The notes beneath the pieces were generated by a model. It saw only the letters and a list, made by a program, of their open reading frames with translations. It had not been told where the DNA came from and did not search any database. A DNA stretch of 41,264 nt from Bacteroidaceae bacterium (GTDB taxonomy: Bacteria; Bacteroidota; Bacteroidia; Bacteroidales; Bacteroidaceae). Location of the stretch: positions 1-41,264 of the forward strand of contig JAFUHF010000029.1 of NCBI GenBank assembly GCA_017468985.1, read 5' to 3'. Both the position numbers and the translations under genes were made by a program. This document shows, piece by piece, positions 34,310 through 41,264 of the stretch; within the stretch, counting starts at the first letter, position 1; each line of letters starts with the position of its first letter.

Positions 34310-34340
34310 CAGAGTTACGATTTAGTGAGTGATGAGCAAA
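34310..34340 (-). promoter_or_regulatory. Duplicated distal promoter for the DUF6261-type leader
   Basis: A second copy 85 bases away: TTTG (34337-34340), 19 bases, TAACTCTG (34310-34317). The 20 bases AGTTACGATTTAGTGAGTGA are identical in both copies (34228-34247 and 34313-34332). A hairpin GCCAC-GAA-GTGGC (34298-34310) lies at its expected start point. Confidence 0.55.
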
Positions 34341-34585
34341 ACAAAAAGACAAGATATTAGTTGGGCACACATCTACTCAGCGCTCATGTTCACTATGCCT
34401 TACCGAGCATCCATCTTGAAAAGCATTCTATCCGTAAGAGTAAAACATTATGTTATCGTAACCCATAATTAAAGGAGGATGATCGCTGCTTCATAAAACC
34501 GGTGCTCTGCGCCATCAGGGACTTAAAAACCCTGCCTTTCCTCACAAAATACATTCATCTGCCACCGCTTACCCTGAATTATTTG

Positions 34586-34593
34586 TAACTTCG
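34586..34593 (+). promoter_or_regulatory. -7 element of the LptF/G-ribBA unit
   Basis: TAACTTCG, one base from consensus, 39 bases before the permease ATG. The preceding bases 34341-34585 hold no recognisable feature. Confidence 0.5.
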
Positions 34594-34632
34594 CGGTGCG
34601 AAAGGCGAAAGGCCTGAAAAGTTTGCATACAG

Positions 34633-36546
34633 ATGCCACTAATAAAGAAAATAGACCTTTACGTACTCAAAAAGTTTCTGATGCTTTTTGTAGGTTCGTT
34701 TTTTGTGGTATTGTTCGTACTGATGATGCAGTTTCTGTGGCGTTACCTGGACGAACTGATAGGCAAAGGACTTTCGTTCAAGATTCTCGGACAATTCTTC
34801 TGGCACGCCAGCATCACGCTGGTTCCCATGGGCCTGCCGCTTTCCATTCTGCTCGCCTCGCTCATCTCCTTCGGCAACATGGGCGAGCAGCTGGAGCTCA
34901 CGGCACTCAAATCGGCCGGCATTCCACTACGCAGGATCATGGCACCGGTGGGCATCTTCTGTGCAGCACTGGGTATCTATTCCCTCTATTTTCAGAACAG
35001 CATCATGCCCAATGCACAAAAGGAGCTCACCCGACTGGTGGTGACGATGAAAGAAACGAGCCCAGCCATTGAGATTCCCGAAGGCATGTTCTACAGCGGC
35101 ATACCCGACGTAAACATCTACGTAGACCATAAGAATGCCAAGACGGGCATGCTCTACAAGGTGATCATCTACAAGGTAGACCAAGGCATACAGAATGCCC
35201 AGATTGTAGTGGCCGACTCTGCGCAACTGGAGACTACGGCCGACAAGCATTTTCTGCGGCTGGCCATCTTCAGCGGAGAGCAGTTTGAGAACTTGCAACA
35301 GGGAGGAGGCAATAAACTGATGAAGGGCGCACAAGTGCCCTACGACCGCGAAACCTTCAAGGAAAAGGTGATCCTGATTCCCTTTGATTCTGATTTCAAC
35401 CTGATGGATGCTGAACTGTTCAGTGGTGTGGCAAAAGTGAAGAATCTGCGTGAGCTGCGTAAGGGGGCCGACTCCATCAAGCGCACCTGCGACAGCATTG
35501 GCCGCAACTTCTACCTCAGTCTGGAAGCTCGCTACCTGCAAGCCGGATACCTTCAGAGCAAGGACTCGGCCATGGCCCTGAAGCGTGCGGAGCAGGCCAG
35601 TTCGAACATTGACACGCTATGGAACAATCTGAAGGCAGAGAAAAAGGTGAGCATACTGGAAAGCTCCGGACAGACGGTTCACAGCGCACTGACTGACTTG
35701 GAATTTGAGAAACCCGTCACCCAGGATGGCTACAAGAACATGCGCCGCCACCTCATTGAATGGCACAAGAAATTTGCCGTAGCCCTTTCGTGCATCATCT
35801 TCTTTTTTATTGGTGCCCCATTGGGGGCCATCATCCGCAAGGGAGGATTGGGCCTGCCTACGGTGGTGTCGGTGTTGATCTTCATTATATATTATATCAT
35901 TGACACTTCAGGCATGAAGCTGGCACGCGACGGCAACGTAACGGTGACCTACGGCATGTGGATCAGCACCATGGTGCTGGTACCGCTCGGAACCTTCATT
36001 ACCATTAAAGCCAACAGTGACTCGTCCGTGTTCAACATGGATGCCATCAAGATAAAGCTCAGCCGCTTCTTCGGCATCAGGCAGAAGAGAAACCTGATGA
36101 AGAAAGAAGTCATCATTGAGTCGCCCCACTATGAAGAGGAACTCCTCCATGTGAAGGAACTTACAAAGGCCTGCCAGGCGTGCATTGACGCAGAAAGGCT
36201 GCCCCATGCCCCGAACTATTTCAGGCTGTTCTTCCGCAACGACCAAGCTGACGGCATTTCCCATCTCAAGGAATCACTGGAAGCCATGATTGAACGCTTG
36301 TGGAACACCGACGACCTGTATCTGCTCGACGCCATGAACAAATATCCGGAAATCTACACCCTATCCCACAAAATCATGGGGCCACACTGGGCCAAAGTCG
36401 CTCAAGGCGCCATACTGCCCATAGGTCTGCTGATGTGGATCAGGGCGTGGAGATTCCGCATCAGGCTCTACAACGACCTGAGGCAGGTAATGAAAACCAA
36501 TGCCAAGGTGGCCGAGCAGCTTCAAAAACTGATTTCAAAGACATAG
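34633..36546 (+). CDS. LptF/LptG-family (YjgP/YjgQ) lipopolysaccharide export permease
   Basis: A 637-residue inner-membrane protein of the Lpt ABC exporter, which extracts LPS from the inner membrane and passes it to the LptA bridge. Three N-terminal hydrophobic helices (about 15-36, 56-80, 102-122) and three C-terminal ones (about 378-400, 408-425, 438-460) flank a periplasmic beta-jellyroll region, as in the family. LptF and LptG are normally about 360 residues; here about 170 extra residues follow helix 6, predicted cytoplasmic, ending with a hydrophobic stretch near the terminus ([12 protein letters not shown]). Which of LptF or LptG it is cannot be decided from one sequence. ribBA follows 13 bases later. 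Confidence 0.88.
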   Translation: MPLIKKIDLYVLKKFLMLFVGSFFVVLFVLMMQFLWRYLDELIGKGLSFKILGQFFWHASITLVPMGLPLSILLASLISFGNMGEQLELTALKSAGIPLRRIMAPVGIFCAALGIYSLYFQNSIMPNAQKELTRLVVTMKETSPAIEIPEGMFYSGIPDVNIYVDHKNAKTGMLYKVIIYKVDQGIQNAQIVVADSAQLETTADKHFLRLAIFSGEQFENLQQGGGNKLMKGAQVPYDRETFKEKVILIPFDSDFNLMDAELFSGVAKVKNLRELRKGADSIKRTCDSIGRNFYLSLEARYLQAGYLQSKDSAMALKRAEQASSNIDTLWNNLKAEKKVSILESSGQTVHSALTDLEFEKPVTQDGYKNMRRHLIEWHKKFAVALSCIIFFFIGAPLGAIIRKGGLGLPTVVSVLIFIIYYIIDTSGMKLARDGNVTVTYGMWISTMVLVPLGTFITIKANSDSSVFNMDAIKIKLSRFFGIRQKRNLMKKEVIIESPHYEEELLHVKELTKACQACIDAERLPHAPNYFRLFFRNDQADGISHLKESLEAMIERLWNTDDLYLLDAMNKYPEIYTLSHKIMGPHWAKVAQGAILPIGLLMWIRAWRFRIRLYNDLRQVMKTNAKVAEQLQKLISKT

Positions 36547-36559
36547 ACCAATATCCATC

Positions 36560-37774
36560 ATGGAACAATTCAAACTTAGCAAGATCGAAGAGGCCGTAGC
36601 GGACTTCAAGGAAGGAAAGTTCGTCATCGTTGTGGATGACGAAGACCGCGAAAATGAGGGTGACCTCATCATTGCTGCCGAGAAGATTACGCCCGAAAAG
36701 GTAAACTTCATGCTCCTTCATGCACGTGGCGTACTGTGCGCCCCCATCACCATAAGCCGCTGCAAAGAACTGGACTTGCCGCGACAAGTGAAAGACAATA
36801 CTTCCGTACTGGGTACGCCCTTTACCGTTACCATTGACAAACTGGAGGGTTGTACCACGGGAGTTTCGGCCCACGACCGCGCCGCTACCATCAAGGCCCT
36901 GGCCGATCCGGAGGCCAGACCGGAAACCTTCGGACGCCCCGGCCACATCAATCCGCTCTACGCACAGGACAATGGCGTATTGCGCCGCAGCGGCCATACC
37001 GAAGCAAGTATAGACCTGTGCCGCCTGTCGGGACTCTATCCGGCAGCCGCACTGATGGAAATCATGAACGAAGACGGCACCATGGCACGCATGCCGGAAT
37101 TGCAGAAGATGGCTAACGAATATGGTCTGAAGATCATCACCATCAAGGACCTCATTGCTTACCGGCTGGAACATGAGTCGCTGATAGAAGTGGGCGACAA
37201 AGTAGACCTGCCCACCGACTACGGGCACTTCAAGCTCATTCCCTTCCGCCAGAAAAGCAACGGGCTGGAACACATTGCCTTGATCAAAGGAGAATGGAAG
37301 GAAGATGAGGCCGTACTGGTAAGAGTGCATTCCTCATGCATGACTGGCGACATCTTTGGCAGCATGCGCTGTGACTGCGGCGAACAACTCCACAAAGCTA
37401 TGCAGATGATAGAAAAGGAAGGCAAAGGAGCCATCGTATATTTGAATCAGGAAGGGCGAGGAATAGGACTCATGGCCAAGATTGCGGCCTACAAGCTGCA
37501 AGAGGAAGGCTACGACACCGTGGACGCCAACATTCACTTAGGCTACGATGCCGACCAGCGCGACTACGGCGTGGGAGCACAAATTCTGCGTCAGATTGGC
37601 ATCAGAAAGATGAGGCTGCTCACGAACAACCCCGTAAAGCGCGCCGGTCTGGAGGGATTCGGGCTTCAGGTGATAGAAAACGTACCCATCGAAATCACTC
37701 CCAACCCCTACAACGAACGCTACCTGCACACCAAACAGGAGCGCATGGGGCACACGCTGCATTTCAACAAATAG
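36560..37774 (+). CDS. ribBA: Bifunctional 3,4-dihydroxy-2-butanone-4-phosphate synthase / GTP cyclohydrolase II
   Basis: A 404-residue cytoplasmic fusion starting both branches of riboflavin synthesis. The N-terminal RibB domain (about 1-205) has [47 protein letters not shown] and [13 protein letters not shown]. The C-terminal RibA domain (about 210-404) has the zinc and catalytic motif [31 protein letters not shown] and [12 protein letters not shown]. Both active sites look intact. Co-directional and 13 bases from the permease gene. Confidence 0.97.
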   Translation: MEQFKLSKIEEAVADFKEGKFVIVVDDEDRENEGDLIIAAEKITPEKVNFMLLHARGVLCAPITISRCKELDLPRQVKDNTSVLGTPFTVTIDKLEGCTTGVSAHDRAATIKALADPEARPETFGRPGHINPLYAQDNGVLRRSGHTEASIDLCRLSGLYPAAALMEIMNEDGTMARMPELQKMANEYGLKIITIKDLIAYRLEHESLIEVGDKVDLPTDYGHFKLIPFRQKSNGLEHIALIKGEWKEDEAVLVRVHSSCMTGDIFGSMRCDCGEQLHKAMQMIEKEGKGAIVYLNQEGRGIGLMAKIAAYKLQEEGYDTVDANIHLGYDADQRDYGVGAQILRQIGIRKMRLLTNNPVKRAGLEGFGLQVIENVPIEITPNPYNERYLHTKQERMGHTLHFNK

Positions 37775-37839
37775 CTCCTGACCCATTTGGCCCGATATTT
37801 GTATCTCCACCATTACCATTCACATTTAATTCTTAAGTT

Positions 37840-38577
37840 ATGTTCGACAGAAATAACAACTACTTCACCGATTATGAAGAAGTAAGTGCTTCTTCCTACA
37901 ATCCCACAAAAGTTCAGAGTGCTTTTTCCGCGCTGATGCGCAAGGTCTACACATGGATGGCCCTGGCACTGACCGTTACAGGCCTTACCGCACTCTACGT
38001 AGCCGGCAACGAGCAACTCGCCGTTTCAGTGACCACGGGCGGAACGCTTTGGGTGCTGCTCATTGCAGAGCTGGCCTTAGTATTTATCCTTTCCGGCGCC
38101 ATTAACAAACTGTCATTCATGACCGCCGGCCTGATGTTCATCGCCTACTCTGTGCTTAACGGTATTACCATGTCGTTCATCTTCCTGATTTACACCAAGG
38201 CCTCCATCGCTTCCACATTCTTTATCACAGCCGGAACATTTGCTGCCATGAGCGTGGTGGGCTACGTGACGAAGCGCGACCTTTCGGGCATGGGCAAAAT
38301 TCTGTTTATGGCACTCATCGGCCTCATCATCGCCAGCATCGTAAACATCTTCCTGAAAAGCACGCCCATCTACTGGCTGTTGAGCATCGTGGGCGTACTC
38401 ATATTCGTAGGCCTTACGGCATGGGACACGCAGAAGATTAAGCAAATGTTTCTGGCCTACGGCAACGACGTAAATCCAGAAACACAGAAACTGGCCCTGT
38501 TGGGCAGCCTGACGCTCTACCTTGACTTCATCAACCTCTTCCTCTACCTGCTCCGCCTCCTGGGCGACAGGAAATAA
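37840..38577 (+). CDS. Bax inhibitor-1/YccA family membrane protein
   Basis: A 245-residue integral membrane protein with about seven hydrophobic helices, of the BI-1 (TMBIM/YccA) family. The signature is seen in FSALMRKVYTWMALALTVTG, AYSVLNGITMSFIFLIYT, and the last loop FVGLTAWDTQKIKQM with the acidic residue used in the calcium-leak pore of characterised members, then SLTLYLDFINLFLYLLRLLG. In bacteria these proteins often interact with FtsH or act as ion channels (family knowledge). Confidence 0.93.
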   Translation: MFDRNNNYFTDYEEVSASSYNPTKVQSAFSALMRKVYTWMALALTVTGLTALYVAGNEQLAVSVTTGGTLWVLLIAELALVFILSGAINKLSFMTAGLMFIAYSVLNGITMSFIFLIYTKASIASTFFITAGTFAAMSVVGYVTKRDLSGMGKILFMALIGLIIASIVNIFLKSTPIYWLLSIVGVLIFVGLTAWDTQKIKQMFLAYGNDVNPETQKLALLGSLTLYLDFINLFLYLLRLLGDRK

Positions 38578-38609
38578 AACTCATCATCAAACATTATTCC
38601 ATTAACATC

Positions 38610-39806
38610 ATGAATGCGCTATCCAACCGCATAAACCGCCTTCAACCCTCGGCCACACTGGCCATGTCGCAAAAGAGCAGCGAACTAAAGGCCCAGGGCA
38701 TTGACGTCATTAACCTCAGCGTAGGCGAGCCCGACTTCAACACGCCCGAGAGCATCAAGCAAGCAGCACACAAAGCCATAGACGACAACTATTCACACTA
38801 CTCGCCCGTGCCCGGCTATCCGCAACTGACGGAAGCCATTGTTCAGAAACTGAAAACGGAAAACAAACTGATCTATGCACCATCACAGATTCTTTGCTCG
38901 AATGGCGCCAAGCAAAGCGTATGCAACGTCATTCTGGCACTGGTCAATGCAGGAGACGAGGTAATCATACCGGCCCCATACTGGGTGAGCTATCCGCAGA
39001 TGGTAATCCTTGCAGGCGGCACGCCCGTATACGTGGAAGCCACCATTGAGCAAAACTTCAAGATCACTCCCGAGCAACTCGAAGCCGCCATTACACCGCA
39101 GACGAAAGCACTGATTCTTTGCTCTCCGAGTAACCCAACAGGATCCGTTTATTCGGCCGAGGAACTGAGTGGCTTGGCTGCCGTGCTCCGCAGGCACGAA
39201 GACGTTATCGTCCTTTCCGATGAAATCTATGAGCACATCAACTACGTGGGCCACCATGCCAGCATAGCACAGATGGAAGGTATGAAAGACCGCACCGTAA
39301 TCATCAACGGCGTGTCGAAAGCTTATGCCATGACCGGATGGCGCATCGGCTTCATTGCCGGACCGGAATGGATCGTAAAGGGTTGCAACAAACTGCAAGG
39401 GCAATACACCAGTGGACCATGCAGCGTGAGCCAGATTGCAGCAACAGAAGCATTTGCCGGAGACCAGCAATGCGTGGAAGACATGCGTCAGGCGTTCTTG
39501 CACCGAAAGAGACTCATCGTGGAACTGGCCAAGGAGATTCCCGGATTTGAAGTTCGCGAACCCGAAGGCGCTTTCTATCTGTTCCCCAAGATCAGCAGCT
39601 TCTTTGGCAAGAAATATGAAGACCACGTGATTCGCACCAGCACGGACTTTGCCATGTTCCTGCTTGAGGTGGGCCACGTGGCCGCCGTAGGAGGTGATGC
39701 CTTTGGCAGTCCTGAGTGCATTCGCTTCAGCTATGCTACCAGCGAAGACAACATTCGCAAGGCTATGGAACGCATCAAAGAGGCCACAGCCTTGCTGAAA
39801 GCATAA
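38610..39806 (+). CDS. aspC: Pyridoxal-phosphate aminotransferase, aspartate aminotransferase type (class I/II)
   Basis: A 398-residue cytoplasmic PLP enzyme transferring amino groups between aspartate and 2-oxoglutarate, or a related pair. It has INLSVGEPDFNTPESIK (23-40 region), the PLP-binding SPSNPTGSVYS with the substrate Asn, VLSDEIYEHINY with the PLP-contacting Asp and Tyr, the Schiff-base Lys in VSKAYAMTGWRIGF, and the C-terminal RFSYATSEDNI with the carboxylate-binding Arg. It is typical of the Iγ subgroup by length. It lies 32 bases after the BI-1 gene and may be co-transcribed. Exact substrate is not fixed by sequence. Confidence 0.92.
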   Translation: MNALSNRINRLQPSATLAMSQKSSELKAQGIDVINLSVGEPDFNTPESIKQAAHKAIDDNYSHYSPVPGYPQLTEAIVQKLKTENKLIYAPSQILCSNGAKQSVCNVILALVNAGDEVIIPAPYWVSYPQMVILAGGTPVYVEATIEQNFKITPEQLEAAITPQTKALILCSPSNPTGSVYSAEELSGLAAVLRRHEDVIVLSDEIYEHINYVGHHASIAQMEGMKDRTVIINGVSKAYAMTGWRIGFIAGPEWIVKGCNKLQGQYTSGPCSVSQIAATEAFAGDQQCVEDMRQAFLHRKRLIVELAKEIPGFEVREPEGAFYLFPKISSFFGKKYEDHVIRTSTDFAMFLLEVGHVAAVGGDAFGSPECIRFSYATSEDNIRKAMERIKEATALLKA

Positions 39807-39831
39807 CGTCCCTACAACCAATCATCGAAAC

Positions 39832-39874
39832 ATCACCCCCGAAGTTCACCAAGAACCTCGGGGGTGATGTTGTT
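39832..39874 (+). terminator. Terminator after aspC
   Basis: Arms ATCACCCCCGA (39832-39842) and TCGGGGGTGAT (39858-39868), extended inward by GTTC/GAAC, then a GTTGTTT tract. Very stable. Confidence 0.85.
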
Positions 39875-39950
39875 TAGAAGAAAGGAAACGTTATCTTTTC
39901 TACACCTTCTTCGGACTGTAGGTGAAGCATGTATCTTCCACCTATAACAA

Positions 39951-39974
39951 AGGCACTGACCTAAGTCAGTGCCT
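39951..39974 (-). terminator. Terminator after the ferredoxin gene
   Basis: Ten-base perfect hairpin AGGCACTGAC (39951-39960), loop CTAA, GTCAGTGCCT (39965-39974), followed on the minus strand by TTTGTT. Confidence 0.78.
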
Positions 39975-40005
39975 CAACAGAGTCTTTTCTTTGTTACGGT
40001 TGTGA

Positions 40006-40176
40006 TTATTCGCCCGGAGCAATAGCACCTGAAGGACATACATCGGCACATGTGCCACAGTCCATGCATGCACTCGGATCAATCACATACTTGTCACCTT
40101 CGGAAATTGCGCCAGCTGGGCACTCACCAATGCAAGAACCACAAGCAACACAATCATCTCCAATTACGTAAGCCAT
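40006..40176 (-). CDS. 2[4Fe-4S] clostridial-type ferredoxin
   Basis: A 56-residue electron carrier encoded by a frame too short for routine ORF listing. Two CxxCxxCxxxCP motifs: CVACGSCIGECP (9-20) and CMDCGTCADVCP (37-48), with the internal two-fold symmetry of this small ferredoxin family; AGAISEGD and SGAIAPGE follow each half. It would carry low-potential electrons for pyruvate:ferredoxin oxidoreductase, hydrogenase or Rnf in an anaerobe. It has a textbook promoter at 40208 and a terminator at 39951, so it is monocistronic. Confidence 0.95.
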   Translation of the reverse strand: MAYVIGDDCVACGSCIGECPAGAISEGDKYVIDPSACMDCGTCADVCPSGAIAPGE

Positions 40177-40207
40177 ACTTATTTTATCTTTTTAAGTTAA
40201 ACCGGTG

Positions 40208-40238
40208 CAAAGTTAGTGGAAGTTGAGATAAAGACAAA
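40208..40238 (-). promoter_or_regulatory. Promoter of the ferredoxin gene
   Basis: On the minus strand TTTG (40235-40238), 19 bases, TAACTTTG (40208-40215): consensus boxes with consensus spacing, 31 bases before the ATG. Confidence 0.8.
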
Positions 40239-40345
40239 GCATTCGAGCAACTTTTTATGACTTTTATTTCGAAGATGAGCATACTTTGATTGAAGTAGAC
40301 TTTTTATTCCTTGATACTGCATTTGCAGTAAGTCAAATCACGACG

Positions 40346-41264
40346 TTACTCCTTATATAATAAATAGGGGCGCCGTTGCTGCTTAAAAAGCTCGACATCC
40401 TGCTGCCACGTAGCCTTGATTTCTTCCGCTGAATGGCCGTCGACGATCATCTGACGCACGTAACCTTGCCCTATCAGCTTTTCGAAAAAGGAAGTAAAGA
40501 ACTTGTTCCCCATTCCTAAAGCTCGGTATGCCTCAATCAGATAAGTCAGATCTAATCCCATCTGCCTGATAGTTTGCTCGGGAAGGTAACTTAAGTCGCG
40601 ACCATAACAAAGCTCTCCCATCAACACCGGTTTCTTGGCACCTGGACGACTCTCGGGCGTGAACGTATAAGGAAAGCCTTTCATCTGGGGATGACCGAAT
40701 ATCTGGAAGGGAAGGTCGGTGCCGCGCCCCATGCTTACAGGAGTGGCTTCGAAATAGCAGAGACTGGGATAGAGCAGGATGGACTGCAAGTTGGGAAGAT
40801 TGGGCGAAGGGGCCACACTGATGAGCACACGCGACTGATGCGTATAGTGTTTGCAAGGAATAATGGTGAGCTCACACTTATGGCCGTTTTCCAACCATCC
40901 TTCACCATTGACCATCAGCGCCAGTTCGCCCAATGTCATGCCGTGTACTACGGGAATGGGCAACCACCCTACCCCTGACCTGTACTTCATGTCGAGCACG
41001 GGACCATCTACGTAATGCCCATTAGGATTAGGACGATCCAGAATGATCACAGGCTTGCCTGCATCGGTACAAGCATCCATCAGGTGGCACATCGTGACGT
41101 AATAGGTATAGAAACGAAGCCCCACGTCCTGAATATCCACCACAAGCACATCAATCTGTTGCATCGTTTCAGGGTTCTTGAGCGGCGACTTTCCGCCATA
41201 GAGGGAAACGATAGGAACACCCGTCTTATCGTCCACTCCGCTGTTAACAAGTTCACCAGCATCT
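40346..41264 (-). CDS. namZ: NamZ-type exo-beta-N-acetylmuramidase (DUF1343/GH171), 5'-truncated by the window end
   Basis: The frame is open to the right edge: residues DAGELVNSG precede VDDKTGVPIVSLYGGK, so the start lies outside the window; the GTG at 41236 is not the start. The visible part has the DUF1343 signatures QIDVLVVDIQDVGLRFYTYY, VIILDRPNPNGHYVDGP, IPVVHGMTLGELALMVNGE, PSPNLPNLQSILLYPSLCYF and GRGTDLPFQIFGHPQM. Characterised NamZ removes N-acetylmuramic acid from the non-reducing ends of peptidoglycan fragments during cell-wall recycling. Any signal peptide would be outside the window. Confidence 0.9.
   Translation of the reverse strand, partial: DAGELVNSGVDDKTGVPIVSLYGGKSPLKNPETMQQIDVLVVDIQDVGLRFYTYYVTMCHLMDACTDAGKPVIILDRPNPNGHYVDGPVLDMKYRSGVGWLPIPVVHGMTLGELALMVNGEGWLENGHKCELTIIPCKHYTHQSRVLISVAPSPNLPNLQSILLYPSLCYFEATPVSMGRGTDLPFQIFGHPQMKGFPYTFTPESRPGAKKPVLMGELCYGRDLSYLPEQTIRQMGLDLTYLIEAYRALGMGNKFFTSFFEKLIGQGYVRQMIVDGHSAEEIKATWQQDVELFKQQRRPYLLYKE

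Overview
The window is a stretch of about 50% GC chromosome from a member of the Bacteroidales, most likely Prevotellaceae. Supporting evidence: promoters of the Bacteroidetes type (TAnnTTTG at -7, often with TTTG or TTG about 19-20 bases upstream) stand before many genes; there is a TonB-dependent receptor with an N-terminal carboxypeptidase-like domain, a RagB/SusD-type protein and glycoside hydrolases of families GH92, GH97 and GH27; two secreted proteins carry C-terminal sorting-type domains; and a DUF6261-type gene is present. Genus-level naming is inference. I saw no tRNA, rRNA, CRISPR array, insertion sequence or phage gene.

Layout. 1-732: end of the fumarate reductase/succinate dehydrogenase iron-sulfur subunit. 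999-3965: divergent dacB (PBP4) and nadB. 4028-7333 (minus): a probable operon of an AraC-like DNA-binding protein, a small His/Cys-paired membrane protein and a TonB-dependent receptor, perhaps for a metal. 7415-7565: a cluster of palindromes in the divergent intergenic region. 7762-12567 (plus): a tight operon of class II ketose-bisphosphate aldolase, PfkB kinase, D-lyxose/mannose isomerase-type cupin and GH92 alpha-mannosidase lipoprotein, which together could take mannosides to triose level. 12656-14236: GH27 enzyme. 14294-14779 (minus): AlaX-like tRNA editing protein. 14949-18317: a GH71/GH99-like secreted protein and a MATE exporter. 18380-19522 (minus): a secreted protein with leucine-rich-repeat and sorting-type C-terminal features. 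19946-20488: SpoU-family methyltransferase.

20469-20921 is a gene-free AT-rich stretch with two perfect DnaA boxes, one TTATNCACA box and several one-mismatch boxes: a candidate chromosomal origin. To its right lie AlkD and two tandem alpha/beta esterases (minus), then ychF-lgt (plus), then a minus-strand glycan cluster: GH97, an unusually large SusD-like protein (1031 aa, no lipobox, extra N- and C-terminal domains, no SusC partner) and a small secreted protein whose N-terminus resembles that of the SusD-like protein.

31375-32424 is a metallophosphoesterase lipoprotein. 32708-34340 is the most enigmatic segment: a DUF6261-type gene read from an excellent promoter about 680 bases upstream, duplicated in tandem, through a structured leader holding five 42-base tandem repeats. 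The right end is housekeeping: LptF/G-type permease with ribBA, Bax inhibitor-1 protein and aspartate aminotransferase, a 2[4Fe-4S] ferredoxin, and a NamZ (DUF1343) peptidoglycan hydrolase cut by the window edge.
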